Position numbers and translations under genes: made by a program. DNA of 64,000 bases from NCBI GenBank assembly GCA_944392835.1, contig CALXYB010000005.1, positions 1 through 64,000 on the forward strand, given 5' to 3'. Shown piece by piece: positions 25,078 through 34,283 of this stretch. Under the pieces are notes generated by a model. The model was not told where the DNA came from. It made no database searches and saw only the letters and a list, made by a program, of their open reading frames with translations. The stretch is from an uncultured Alphaproteobacteria bacterium (GTDB lineage Bacteria; Pseudomonadota; Alphaproteobacteria; RF32; CAG-239). How positions within the stretch are numbered: the stretch's first letter is position 1; each line of letters begins with the position of its first letter.

Positions 25078-27756
25078 CTAAACAAGAGCTTTGAGTTCAT
25101 AAAGCTTTTCTAAGGCTTCCTTCGGGGTCATTTCATCAGGATTAAGCGCTTTTAAGGCATCTTCCGCTGCAGAGCTATGCTTAACCTCTTCTTGGGCTAC
25201 CTTTTTCTGCAAAGCAGCAAACAAGGGTAAGTCATCCGCCAAATCGTTCATCTTCTTGTTCTTTTTATCATGCTCCAAGGCATCCAGAACTTGCTCAGCT
25301 CTTTTAATGACCACTGTCGGCAAGCCCGCAAGCTTGGCAACATGAATACCGTAAGAACGGTCGGCTGCTCCGGGGATAACCTCATGCAAGAAGACAACCT
25401 CGTCGTTGAACTCCTTGATTTTCATACAATGCAAGGACATCTTATTCAGCTTTGCCGTCAAAGAGGTCAGCTCATGATAGTGGGTGGCAAATAAGGCGCG
25501 GCATTTGTTCTTCTCATGCAAGTGTTCTACCACCGCCCAAGCAATGGACAAGCCGTCAAAGGTGGCTGTTCCGCGCCCGATTTCATCCAAGATGACAAAG
25601 GAGCGTTCATCTGCCTGATTCAAAATGCTTGCGGTTTCTACCATCTCAACCATAAAAGTAGAGCGGCCGCGCGCTAAGTCATCTGAGGCACCGACACGAG
25701 AAAAAATCTTGTCAATCACGCCAATCCGTGCGCTCTTACAAGGCACGAAAGAGCCCATTTGCGCCATAACCGCAATAATGGCATTTTGCCGCAAAAAAGT
25801 TGACTTACCTGCCATATTCGGTCCGGTTATAAGCCAAATCAGTGAAGTATCATCGCTTAAAGAGCAATCATTGCCGACAAAAGCTCCGGCATTCTCCTTT
25901 TCAATGGACTGCTCTACAACGGGATGTCTGCCCTCCTCTACCTCAAAGACCAAAGAATTGTCCAAAACAGGGCGGCAATAGTTCTTCTCAACGGCCAAAT
26001 CAGACAAGGCCGCGCCGACATCCAGCTCGGCTAAGGCTTTTGCCGTGCGAGAAATGTCTTCCGAAGCAACGGCGACATCCTCAACCAGATTGTTGAATAT
26101 CTCAATTTCCATCGCCAGAGCCTTATCCGCCGCACCACGAATTTTGTTCTCCAGATCCGACAGCTCAACCGTGGTAAAGCGCGAAGCGTTCAAAACCGAC
26201 TGACGATGAATGAACTCTTTATTCTCCAACATCTCAGTTGCAAACTTGCTTTGTACCTCAATAAAATAGCCAATGACATTGTTGTATTTTATTTTCAAAT
26301 TTGCAATGCCCGTGCTTTCGGCATATTTGTTCTGAAGGTCTAATATCAGTTTGTGGCTATCGTCTTTAATCTCCTTGATTTCATCTAAGGGCGGATAATA
26401 GCCTTTCTTTACAAAGCCGCCGTCTCTTGCCAACAAAGGCAATTCTTCTTCCAATGCCTTGTCTAAGGTTGTAACCAAGCTAGCATGATAGCCCAGCTTA
26501 TCTACAATATTCTTCAGGGCATCGGGCAGTTTTTCCAGCAGAGCATCTGCCCCAACTGCCGACAAAATATTTTTGATTTGCGGAATGGCTGACAACGTCG
26601 TTTTAATATTGGCTAAATCTCTTGGGCCGCCGCGACCCAAGGTCAATCTTGATACAGCACGTTCTACATCAGGACAAGATTTGAGTAGAGCCCTTAAATC
26701 TTCCCGAATCCGCGGATTATCATTAAAAAATTCTATAACATCCAAACGATGATTGATTTCTGTTATATCAAGCAAGGGGTTGGCAACACGGTTGGCCAGC
26801 AATCTGGCTCCGGCTCCGGTTACCGTGCGGTCAATAACCGACAACAACGACGCGCCTTTATCGCCAATCATAGATTCCAAGAGCTCCAGATTGCGTCTGG
26901 TGGCACCGTCTATCTCCATAACCTGATTGACATAAACTTTAATCGGACGCTCAATCCTTGGGGCTTTGCCTTTTTGCGTGTTCTCCACATAATCCAGCAC
27001 AATTCCTGCCGCCGTTACTTCCGCTCGGCTGAAACTGCCAAAGGAATCTAACGTATTGACCTTAAAAACATCCAATAAACGTTTTTCGGCATTGGCAGCA
27101 TTAAACCTTGCCTGAGGCAAAACCGTCAGCTTCTCCCGATATTCGTTTAACAAAGAAAAGATATTTGGCTTTTGCAAAAAAGTATCTGATACAATTATTT
27201 CAACCGGCATTAACCTTGCCAAAGAAGAGCCCAAAAGCATAGCCTCATTCTGCGGGGTAACGGTTTGTTCCTGCGTATAAAAATCGCCGGTGGACAAATC
27301 CAACCACGAAAGCCCTAAGCTTTCTCCGTTTTTAACAATGCTTAAAAGATAGTTGTTCTTGCGGGCATCCAACAAATTGTCTTCGGTTAAAGTTCCTGCC
27401 GTTACCAGACGAATGACCTCTCGCCGGACGCAAGACTTTGAACCGCGTTTTTTGGCTTCTTTCGGGTCTTCCGTCTGTTCGCATATCGCCACTTTGAACC
27501 CCTGACGAATGAGCTTTGACAAATAACTCTCATAGGCATGAAAAGGCACGCCGCACATCGGGACATCTTGATTATCCAATTTACCCCTTTTGGTTAAGGC
27601 TATATCCAAAGCCTTTGATGCGACAACCGCGTCATCAAAAAAAAGCTCGTAAAAATCGCCCATACGGTAAAATAAAAGATAATCTTGATGTGCGTTTTTA
27701 ATCTCAAGATACTGCGCCATCATCGGCGTTAAAGCAGTCGTATTATTTTCAGTCAT
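25078..27756 (-). CDS. mutS: DNA mismatch repair protein MutS
   Basis: An 892-residue MutS that finds base mismatches and small loops and starts repair with MutL. The mismatch-binding domain has the Phe-x-Glu motif in FYELFFDDAV near 31-40 (F-Y-E). The lever and clamp domains follow. The ATPase has Walker A GPNMAGKST near 644-652, Walker B FVILDEIGRGT near 720, and ATHYHEL. The C-terminal helix-turn-helix for dimer formation is present. Length matches the family. The divergent neighbour is a histidine kinase; no mutL is in the window. Confidence 0.97.
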   Translation of the reverse strand: MTENNTTALTPMMAQYLEIKNAHQDYLLFYRMGDFYELFFDDAVVASKALDIALTKRGKLDNQDVPMCGVPFHAYESYLSKLIRQGFKVAICEQTEDPKEAKKRGSKSCVRREVIRLVTAGTLTEDNLLDARKNNYLLSIVKNGESLGLSWLDLSTGDFYTQEQTVTPQNEAMLLGSSLARLMPVEIIVSDTFLQKPNIFSLLNEYREKLTVLPQARFNAANAEKRLLDVFKVNTLDSFGSFSRAEVTAAGIVLDYVENTQKGKAPRIERPIKVYVNQVMEIDGATRRNLELLESMIGDKGASLLSVIDRTVTGAGARLLANRVANPLLDITEINHRLDVIEFFNDNPRIREDLRALLKSCPDVERAVSRLTLGRGGPRDLANIKTTLSAIPQIKNILSAVGADALLEKLPDALKNIVDKLGYHASLVTTLDKALEEELPLLARDGGFVKKGYYPPLDEIKEIKDDSHKLILDLQNKYAESTGIANLKIKYNNVIGYFIEVQSKFATEMLENKEFIHRQSVLNASRFTTVELSDLENKIRGAADKALAMEIEIFNNLVEDVAVASEDISRTAKALAELDVGAALSDLAVEKNYCRPVLDNSLVFEVEEGRHPVVEQSIEKENAGAFVGNDCSLSDDTSLIWLITGPNMAGKSTFLRQNAIIAVMAQMGSFVPCKSARIGVIDKIFSRVGASDDLARGRSTFMVEMVETASILNQADERSFVILDEIGRGTATFDGLSIAWAVVEHLHEKNKCRALFATHYHELTSLTAKLNKMSLHCMKIKEFNDEVVFLHEVIPGAADRSYGIHVAKLAGLPTVVIKRAEQVLDALEHDKKNKKMNDLADDLPLFAALQKKVAQEEVKHSSAAEDALKALNPDEMTPKEALEKLYELKALV

Positions 27757-27863
27757 TTTTCTAAAATTTTAAGCCTATTTAAACCTCTTTGCATTAGTTT
27801 CAGTATAATAGCTTAATTTCGGCGCTCGTCTATCTTTTTTTGCAACTTATGGGACATTATGCC

Positions 27864-29303
27864 ATGTTTGGAAAGCACAGCAAAATTTTTAATATTGAAA
27901 AAAACACCCAATTTGTTGACCGTGTATTGTTCTTGTCTTTGCCTTCTGCTTTGGTATTTATTATGCTGGTGGCGCTTCGGTTGATTACGCCGACTTTGGC
28001 TGTTATCTCTTATGCTACAATTATCTTTTTTAATATTGTGTTTTTGTTTCCGATTACGTTTGAACTCCAGCAGCTCAAAAAATATATTACCACGCTTTCC
28101 CGCGGTGAAGATTTTGACGAAAAACTTATGACGCTTTCTGAAAAAGAAGCTAAAGAAATTGTTGATGCCGTTAATGCTATGCACCAGTTTTGGGCACATA
28201 AGACCGATCTCTTGGAAGCGCAAACCATGTCTGACACAGCCGTGCTTGACTCCCTGCCCGACCCGATTTTGATGATTGACAGAGCCGGAAATATTCTCGG
28301 GGCTAACCTCTCTGCCCGAAACCTTTTGGGAAACAATATTACCGAAAAAAATGTTGAGGCCATCTTTAAGGCTAATAATTTTATTGAGGCTGTCTCAAAA
28401 GTCTTAAACAAACAAAGCAAAGCCGAAAACCTTATCTTTTATGCTCCGGCTGCTTCAAAAAAAGAAGACCCGCAAAAGCTTTATGCCCATATCAAACAAC
28501 TTCCTTGGCTTTCTAAAGGGCGTGCTGTGGCGGTTATCTCCCTTTATGATATGACTAAAGCAATGAAAATTGAAAAAATGCAGTCTGACTTTGTGGCTAA
28601 TGCAAGCCACGAGCTTAGAACCCCGCTTTCAATCATCTCGGGTTTTATTGAAACCCTGCAAACCTCCGCCAAAGACGATGAAGAAGCCAGAGAAAAATTC
28701 TTAAAAATTATGAGTGAGCAGGCTGAATATATGTCGGCTTTGATTGAAAACCTACTTTCTTTATCAAAAATTGAGATGAGCCAAGACCAGAAACCGGATG
28801 AACCCACAAATGTAAAAAAATTGATTACGGAAGTAGCTCAGGCTTTGTCTCTTAAAGCAAAAGAACGCGAAATAAATATTAAAACGGACATTGAAAAAGA
28901 TGTTCCTAAAGAGATTATTGCCGACAGCCGACAAGTCAAACAAGTTATTCAAAACCTGACGGATAATGCTATTAAATATGGGCTCAGCCAAAGTGATGTT
29001 ACCATAACAGCTTGCATGGCAGAGAAAATTCCTCTTTCTAAAAGCTTTAAGGTTGCCAAAGGTAAAGCTGTTGCCATATCCGTTAATAATAAAGGGCCAA
29101 AAATTTCACCAGAAAATTTGGCTCGCCTTACCGAGCGCTTCTATCGTTTGCAAGAACATAAAGACCTTAATATTAAAGGAACCGGCCTTGGTCTTGCTAT
29201 TGCTAAGCATATTATCCTGCGCCACAAAGGAAACCTGACCGTTAATTCTACTTCTTATAACGGAACAACCTTTACAATTTATTTGCCTATAGAACAGAAC
29301 TAA
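27864..29303 (+). CDS. PhoR-like sensor histidine kinase
   Basis: A kinase of about 479 residues with two transmembrane helices near the N-terminus (about 18-38 and 42-60), a short linker, a PAS-like domain (from LDSLPDPILMIDRAG, near 130-145), the phosphoacceptor H-box in FVANASHELRTPLSI (His about 248) and the ATPase domain with QNLTDNAIKYG (N-box), ERFYRL and GTGLGLAIAKHI. This is the PhoR/PhoB-type layout used for phosphate sensing. No response regulator is adjacent. ATG codons in frame occur at 27849 and 27864; GGGA stands 9 bases before the second, so I use it. The gene ends at the edge of a repeat element. Confidence 0.85.
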   Translation: MFGKHSKIFNIEKNTQFVDRVLFLSLPSALVFIMLVALRLITPTLAVISYATIIFFNIVFLFPITFELQQLKKYITTLSRGEDFDEKLMTLSEKEAKEIVDAVNAMHQFWAHKTDLLEAQTMSDTAVLDSLPDPILMIDRAGNILGANLSARNLLGNNITEKNVEAIFKANNFIEAVSKVLNKQSKAENLIFYAPAASKKEDPQKLYAHIKQLPWLSKGRAVAVISLYDMTKAMKIEKMQSDFVANASHELRTPLSIISGFIETLQTSAKDDEEAREKFLKIMSEQAEYMSALIENLLSLSKIEMSQDQKPDEPTNVKKLITEVAQALSLKAKEREINIKTDIEKDVPKEIIADSRQVKQVIQNLTDNAIKYGLSQSDVTITACMAEKIPLSKSFKVAKGKAVAISVNNKGPKISPENLARLTERFYRLQEHKDLNIKGTGLGLAIAKHIILRHKGNLTVNSTSYNGTTFTIYLPIEQN

Positions 29304-29304
29304 C

Positions 29305-29406
29305 AAGCTGTTCAAGTGGACGCACTTGAGCGCTCACTGGTTGCTTTGAGAACCATTGTTGAACCGCGTTGCTTCCTAAGTGCATATCTATCTTTCGTGC
29401 CTTATG
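29305..29406 (+). repeat. Dispersed REP-like element, single copy
   Basis: The 56 bases 29351-29406 match 36551-36606 at most positions (shared core aaccattgttgaaccgcg, then gtgcatatct and tttcgtgcc). The left part has its own hairpin, TCAAGTG/CACTTGA at 29312-29329. Like the copy at 36381, it begins with caagctgtt directly at the end of a gene. Confidence 0.7.
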
Positions 29407-29428
29407 TTTTTTAGCCAAAAAAATTTTA

Positions 29429-29481
29429 TGTAGGCTCATTAATGGTAGACAAAAAAAATTGTAGTCTCATTAATAGTTGAC
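29429..29481 (+). repeat. Two direct repeats with 31-base period
   Basis: tgtaggctcattaatggt at 29429 and tgtagtctcattaatagt at 29460 differ at few positions and are 31 bases apart, close to three helical turns. They lie about 140-190 bases before the secreted-protein gene at 29620 and might be a paired operator. A weak CATTAAT core is shared. Confidence 0.45.
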
Positions 29482-29619
29482 TCATCCCTCAAATTAGTAT
29501 ATTCTTATATTCAATAGGTGTGTTGTTGTCGGCGTGATGCTTCTTGCTTCCGCCTCTCTTTGACGCATACCTTATTTTAACCGCAGGCTTTGTTTCTTGA
29601 TTATTGTTTGAGGTGTGCT

Positions 29620-30576
29620 ATGTCTGATACTCGTTATCTCTTTATCGCGGCTCTATTGAGCGCTGTTTCGCTTTCTGGAAACGCTAATGCTTTAACCGTT
29701 TCGGATAAGCTTATCTCAAACTTTATCAATACACATACATACACATCCACACCATCAACAAAGTCTGCGGCCTCTTTTGCCCAATTAGATAAATCTTACA
29801 AACTTGCCGGTGTTTGTTTTATGGGAGCCGGTAATTGTGGCGATGACGGACATTTTAGTAAAGGGTCTTCCGGCGGAGGCGGCGGTAATGCCGATAATAA
29901 TGGTTCTGGTGGCGGAAACAACGGAGATGGTGGTTTTGAAATTGATACGGACAAACAATGCCAAAATGAAGGCTATACCATTACATCTTGTCCAGCAGGT
30001 TCAGCTGCTACGGGTGTTTGTCCTTATGATAACGGTTATTATAGCGGATGTAAGTCTTATGAAGAGCTTTGCAAACAAGACAACTATTATAAAACTTGTT
30101 CGGGAAATATGGTCCTAGACCCTGATCAGAGTTGTGATTATGACAGTTCTTATAAAAAATGTATTCCTTCCGAAGAAGCTTGTGAAGATGAAGGTTATCA
30201 CAGTAGTTGTGAAGACGGAAAAATCTTAGACCCCGGACAAGTTTGTTCCTATAACTCATCTTACCAAAAATGTGAATGCAACCCTTGTGACGGGTTTGAA
30301 TATAGCTATGAGGAAGCCACGGCACAAGGCTATGAAGTGGACGGTGAAGCCTGCAATAGCTGCGGGGTGATGAAATACAAACGCAAGGTTAAGGAATGTT
30401 TGGGCTTCTCAGTTTGCGACTGCGGAGGCGAAATCGGCACGACCGAATGCTGGAGCGGACAACAACAGATGTTTCTAAACTGCAAGGCTTGTGTAGAAGA
30501 ATGTGATTCCGGAGAGATTGACTTAAATAATTATTGGTGCAACGGCGACCTGAAATGTATCTTCGGTGGGCGCTAG
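29620..30576 (+). CDS. Secreted cysteine-rich repeat protein
   Basis: A 318-residue exported protein. A signal peptide covers about residues 1-24 (ending in GNANA). A Gly/Asn/Asp-rich linker lies near 83-110. Then come at least three cysteine repeats of roughly 35-40 residues, each with C-x(3)-GY/YY, a second C, an LDPxQxCxYxSSYxKC-like half (clear in units two and three), followed by a divergent C-rich end with CNPCDG, CNSCGV, CDCGG and CKAC. More than 25 cysteines point to disulphides outside the cytoplasm. GAGG precedes the ATG at 29620. It forms an operon with the next gene. Function unknown; surface or adhesin-like use is possible. Confidence 0.75.
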   Translation: MSDTRYLFIAALLSAVSLSGNANALTVSDKLISNFINTHTYTSTPSTKSAASFAQLDKSYKLAGVCFMGAGNCGDDGHFSKGSSGGGGGNADNNGSGGGNNGDGGFEIDTDKQCQNEGYTITSCPAGSAATGVCPYDNGYYSGCKSYEELCKQDNYYKTCSGNMVLDPDQSCDYDSSYKKCIPSEEACEDEGYHSSCEDGKILDPGQVCSYNSSYQKCECNPCDGFEYSYEEATAQGYEVDGEACNSCGVMKYKRKVKECLGFSVCDCGGEIGTTECWSGQQQMFLNCKACVEECDSGEIDLNNYWCNGDLKCIFGGR

Positions 30577-30607
30577 GAACAAGGACTAAGATATAAGGAG
30601 AAAGACA

Positions 30608-31174
30608 ATGAAGAAGTCAAATATAATATCACAAATAGCGTTTGCTTGGGGTTTGGGCTTGATGAGTGTTGCACCGGTTTGGGCGCAGACTTGTATCAAG
30701 ACACCTTCTTGCGCTGACCTTGGTTATACCAAAACAACAACGGCTTGCGCTGGCAAAACCATCCTTAAATGTCCGTTGGATACAACAAAGGTTTATTGCC
30801 CAAGCGATGTGGAAACATCAAAGATATATAAAATTGGTGATACTTATATCGGAAAAGATGGTGTGGGGGTAGGAAAAATAGTTAGTGTTGATAGTAGTGG
30901 ACGGCATGGTATTATGGTCGTTACTGCCGGAACTGGAAAATTAGAAACAGTTCAAAACTATTGTACAACTTTGACTACTGGTACCGGTTATATTTGGCAA
31001 TTGGCTTCTTTTGGCACTTATACATTTATGAATAGTGGAAATGCATATTTTGATGGCTGTGCTGTTTATCATGCCTCTGGTGGAAGGTGTCATATGTGTG
31101 GTAACGGTATTGGTAGTTGTTCTGATAGTATAGAGAGTGGTTCTGCAGGTGCTTATTGCCAAGCGGCTTTTTAA
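30608..31174 (+). CDS. Secreted protein with one cysteine repeat and a DUF1566-like domain
   Basis: A 188-residue exported protein. The signal peptide ends at VWAQ (about 26). Residues 27-63 carry one cysteine repeat of the kind in the gene before (CADLGY, then ILKCPLD and VYCPSD). Residues about 70-188 form a compact domain with GKIVSVDSSGRHGIMVV, GYIWQLASFGTYTFM and a C-rich end CHMCGNGIGSC. The last part recalls DUF1566-like surface domains; I judge this by general pattern only. AAGGAG precedes the ATG. It lies 31 bases after the partner gene and a strong terminator follows. Confidence 0.7.
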   Translation: MKKSNIISQIAFAWGLGLMSVAPVWAQTCIKTPSCADLGYTKTTTACAGKTILKCPLDTTKVYCPSDVETSKIYKIGDTYIGKDGVGVGKIVSVDSSGRHGIMVVTAGTGKLETVQNYCTTLTTGTGYIWQLASFGTYTFMNSGNAYFDGCAVYHASGGRCHMCGNGIGSCSDSIESGSAGAYCQAAF

Positions 31175-31177
31175 AAT

Positions 31178-31208
31178 TCTAAGCCCCGCCAAAGAGCGGG
31201 GCTTTTGT
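31178..31208. terminator. Bidirectional terminator
   Basis: AAGCCCCGC/GCGGGGCTT stem with a CAAAGA loop and a T-rich tail. It lies between converging genes and serves the secreted-protein operon and pepF. Confidence 0.85.
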
Positions 31209-32996
31209 TTACAACTTCAGTTTTTTATCCAAGGCTTCAAGCTGGTCTATATAGCCAGAAATCAGGCTCAGACCCTTGTTCCAAAAATCAGCATCATTCG
31301 GGTTTAGGCCGAAAGGTTTGAGCAATTTGTCATAATCCGTGATTGCTGTTTTGCTCAACATATCCAGATATTTGTCGGCAAAATCTTTGACCTTGCCTTC
31401 TTGGCTGACCTGATACAACGAATTGACCAGACAATCCGCAAAGGAATAAGCATAGACATAAAACGGCAAGAAGAAGAAATGGCCGACCTGCATCCAGATA
31501 TAGGCGCTGTTTTCATCAACATTTACATAACGTCCCAGACTATTGCGCATTTCTTCCAGCCAGATTTGGCAGATGCGGTCTTCCGAAAGCTCGCCGTCTT
31601 TTCTTTCCTCGTGGCAACGGGTTTCAAAAAAGTGAAAAGCTATCTGGCGAATCGCCGTATTTATCATATCATTCACCTTGCCGGCAATTAGGCACAACTT
31701 GGCTTTATCATCATCCAGATTGCGCAATAAGGACTGGAAGGTTATCATCTCGCCGAAAACAGACGCAACTTCTTCTGAGGTCATACGGCTATATTCGTTC
31801 AAATCGCCATTTTTGGTACGAAGCTGATGATGGCAGCCGTGCCCTAACTCATGCGCCAAGGTCAAAACATCATTCTGTTTGCCGGCGAAGTTGAGCAGCA
31901 AATAGGGATGGTGTTTGGAAGTTGCGGAAGCGCAGAAAGCCCCGCTTCTCTTGCCATCGCGCGGCGGAACGTCTATCCAATTATTATCAAAAAAGTCCTT
32001 GGCTACATTATACAACTTCGGTGAAAATTCTTTATAAGCATCCAAGACAATCTTTACGCTTTGCTTCCAAGAATATTCGGCATCATCACTGAAAGGCAGA
32101 GGCGCATTACGATCCCAATACTGAATTTTCTCAACGCCCAGCCATTTGGCTTTCAGTTTATAAAAGCGGTGCGCGATATCCTTATATTTTTCTCTTACCG
32201 TCTGAGCCAGAACATCAACCGTGGAATCCTTGACATTCTCGGCCAAGTTGCGTTCCGAAACCGGACGAGCGAATCCGCGCTTGTCATCTTCTATCGCTTT
32301 ATCCTTAATCACCATATTATAAATCATGGTAAACAGCGGCGCATTTTCCTTGCAAACACGATTTAATTCCTTGCCCGCTTTTTCGCGAATCTTGGGATCT
32401 TTGTTTAACAGCAACTTGCTGATTTCGGCATCGTTATATTGTTTGCCGTCTACCGTAAACACCAATCTTGATGAAGTTTCTTCATACAAGCGCACCCAAG
32501 CCGAACCCGAGGTTACGGATTTTTCGTGCAAAATCTCTTCAACCGCCTCAGACAGCTCATATTTCTTAAAACGTCTGACTTTGTCCAACCAAGGTTTATA
32601 AAAAGCAACTTTTTCATTCTTCAGCCATTCCTTGATTTTGGCTTCCGGCAGGCGGTTTATCTCCAAGCTGAAAAAGATGGTCGGCTTGCTGTAATCTGTC
32701 AATTTCTCACTGATGTTTTGATAAAAAGCCATCGCCTCTTTATTCTTCATCTGCGTTACCATATTAAGATAAGCAAACTCGCCCAAAACGCCGCCCATTA
32801 CAGACATTTTTTCTTCTGCCTTTAAAGCATCCAAAAATTCTTCGGCCTTCAGTTTTTCCAGTTTGCCTTTATATTTTTTGGCAAATGAGATGGCTGTTTT
32901 TTTCAGTTTTTCCAAATCGGCATTGATTTTGGGGTCATCCATGCCTTTGTACATATCAGACAAATCCCAGGCGGGAAGATTATTGTTGTTGCTCAT
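31209..32996 (-). CDS. pepF: Oligoendopeptidase F (M3 family)
   Basis: A 595-residue zinc peptidase that cleaves short peptides in the cytoplasm. The zinc motif is HELGHGCHHQ at about 382-391 (HExxH), with the third ligand in EEVASVFGEM about 25 residues later. The start NLPAWDLSDMYKG is typical of bacterial PepF, as is the length. Its start overlaps the end of the gene at 32980 by 17 bases, so the two are cotranscribed with the GlmU-like gene upstream. Confidence 0.93.
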   Translation of the reverse strand: MSNNNNLPAWDLSDMYKGMDDPKINADLEKLKKTAISFAKKYKGKLEKLKAEEFLDALKAEEKMSVMGGVLGEFAYLNMVTQMKNKEAMAFYQNISEKLTDYSKPTIFFSLEINRLPEAKIKEWLKNEKVAFYKPWLDKVRRFKKYELSEAVEEILHEKSVTSGSAWVRLYEETSSRLVFTVDGKQYNDAEISKLLLNKDPKIREKAGKELNRVCKENAPLFTMIYNMVIKDKAIEDDKRGFARPVSERNLAENVKDSTVDVLAQTVREKYKDIAHRFYKLKAKWLGVEKIQYWDRNAPLPFSDDAEYSWKQSVKIVLDAYKEFSPKLYNVAKDFFDNNWIDVPPRDGKRSGAFCASATSKHHPYLLLNFAGKQNDVLTLAHELGHGCHHQLRTKNGDLNEYSRMTSEEVASVFGEMITFQSLLRNLDDDKAKLCLIAGKVNDMINTAIRQIAFHFFETRCHEERKDGELSEDRICQIWLEEMRNSLGRYVNVDENSAYIWMQVGHFFFLPFYVYAYSFADCLVNSLYQVSQEGKVKDFADKYLDMLSKTAITDYDKLLKPFGLNPNDADFWNKGLSLISGYIDQLEALDKKLKL

Positions 32997-33459
32997 ATTC
33001 TGACTTTTCCTTTTCTTCCTGTTTTTTTATTTTCTCTTCAAGCTCGCGATTTAATTTGCGCAAGTTTTGCATGGAGGCCTCAATATCCGGTGTTTGCTCA
33101 TAAAACTCTTGCAGGCTCTCTTCTGCCTCCACTTCCGTTTCGGTGTTTTGTTGCGGTAATTGGGGTTCAAAAATATAATTTGCCCAAGGTGTTTTTTGCT
33201 CGCCTTTTAGCCATTGACCAATGCCTCTGGCAACAACTTTTGTGTCACACCAAGTGTTTTTGCCTATGGTCTTGAGCATACACCAAGGACTATTGTCGCA
33301 AAAGATGAGTTCCTCTGCCATTATCTCCGTACAGGGAATGAAGCCTCTTTTTTGCTCATCATACCTTGGCGCAAACAGAACCAAAACAAACACCTGCAAA
33401 TATGCCAGCATAAACAAAGATATTATTAAGCCGAACCAATGATGCTTGATGAAACGCAT
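32980..33459 (-). CDS. Small membrane protein with C-terminal coiled coil
   Basis: A 159-residue protein with one transmembrane helix near the start (about 9-29), then a segment with four cysteines (PCTEI, FCDNSPWCM, WCD), a proline/glutamine linker, and a charged coiled coil (about 125-159, LNRELEEKIKKQEEKEK). Family not recognised. The cysteines after the membrane helix suggest a periplasmic disulphide region. It sits between the GlmU-like gene and pepF with overlaps at both ends. Confidence 0.6.
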   Translation of the reverse strand: MRFIKHHWFGLIISLFMLAYLQVFVLVLFAPRYDEQKRGFIPCTEIMAEELIFCDNSPWCMLKTIGKNTWCDTKVVARGIGQWLKGEQKTPWANYIFEPQLPQQNTETEVEAEESLQEFYEQTPDIEASMQNLRKLNRELEEKIKKQEEKEKSEYEQQQ

Positions 33460-34190
33460 TATTTTCCTTTTCTTTTTTTCAAATAACTTTCAAGCAAGGC
33501 TAACTCTTCCAAGGTATTGGCTCCGGCAACTTCTTCGGGAGAGCACTCAACAACCGTGCATTTTAAGCCTTTGCTTCTGGCAATAGCTATTGCATCTGTT
33601 AAATAATACTCACCGGCGGCATTTTCATTGCCTATGGCTTCCAAAATATCAAACATGGTTTTGCCGTCAAAACACATGCAACCGGAATTGCACAAATCAA
33701 TGGCTTTTTCTTCTTCCGTTGCGTCCTTAAACTCAACAATTTTTTGCAGTTCACCATTTTTCATTACCAGACGGCCATAACGTGCCGGGTCTTCAGGGCG
33801 GAAGCCTAAAACAACAACAGCGTAACCTTCTTTAACCTTATTTGCCGCTGTTTGGTAAGTTTCTTTAGTAAAAATAGGATTATCGCCAAAGATTACCAAA
33901 ATTTGACCTTCAAAGCCTTTCATCAAATCCTTGGCAGCCAAGACAGCGTGCCCTGTGCCAAGCTGTTTTTCCTGAATGCAGCTTTGGTGGGGTGCAACTT
34001 CCTTGCGAACCATATCTCCATCAGGCGCGGTTACGACCACAATCTTTTTAACCCCCATTTCTTCCAAAGTGTCTATCGGGTGGCGAATCATCGGTTTTCC
34101 GCCCAAAGGCATCATAACTTTGGGTAAGTCTGACTTCATACGGGTTCCCTTGCCTGCTCCCAGAATAATGGCGGCGATTTGGTCATTCAT
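33459..34190 (-). CDS. GlmU-like UDP-sugar pyrophosphorylase, nucleotidyltransferase domain only
   Basis: A 243-residue nucleotidyltransferase that matches the N-terminal half of GlmU, which makes UDP-N-acetylglucosamine. Motifs: IILGAGKGTRMKSDLPKVM at 8-26, QEKQLGTGHAV near 73-83, FGDNP for the metal-binding region near 100-104, GEYYLTDAI near 194-202. The left-handed beta-helix acetyltransferase half of GlmU is absent, and the stop is natural, not a frameshift. So it makes a nucleotide sugar but cannot acetylate. A full GlmU may be elsewhere. It is first in a three-gene operon ending in pepF. Confidence 0.8.
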   Translation of the reverse strand: MNDQIAAIILGAGKGTRMKSDLPKVMMPLGGKPMIRHPIDTLEEMGVKKIVVVTAPDGDMVRKEVAPHQSCIQEKQLGTGHAVLAAKDLMKGFEGQILVIFGDNPIFTKETYQTAANKVKEGYAVVVLGFRPEDPARYGRLVMKNGELQKIVEFKDATEEEKAIDLCNSGCMCFDGKTMFDILEAIGNENAAGEYYLTDAIAIARSKGLKCTVVECSPEEVAGANTLEELALLESYLKKRKGK

Positions 34191-34283
34191 GGTAAAAACT
34201 CCTTATAAAAATTTATTCTTTTCTTAATAACTGCAGTTTATACTAACAGATATGTTTTATTTGTTAACAAAGGTTTTTAAGTT

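Noticed and set aside
29429-29481. Possible CRISPR-type repeat
   Set aside because: Only two imperfect copies, 31 bases apart with about 9-10 bases between them, no array and no cas genes.
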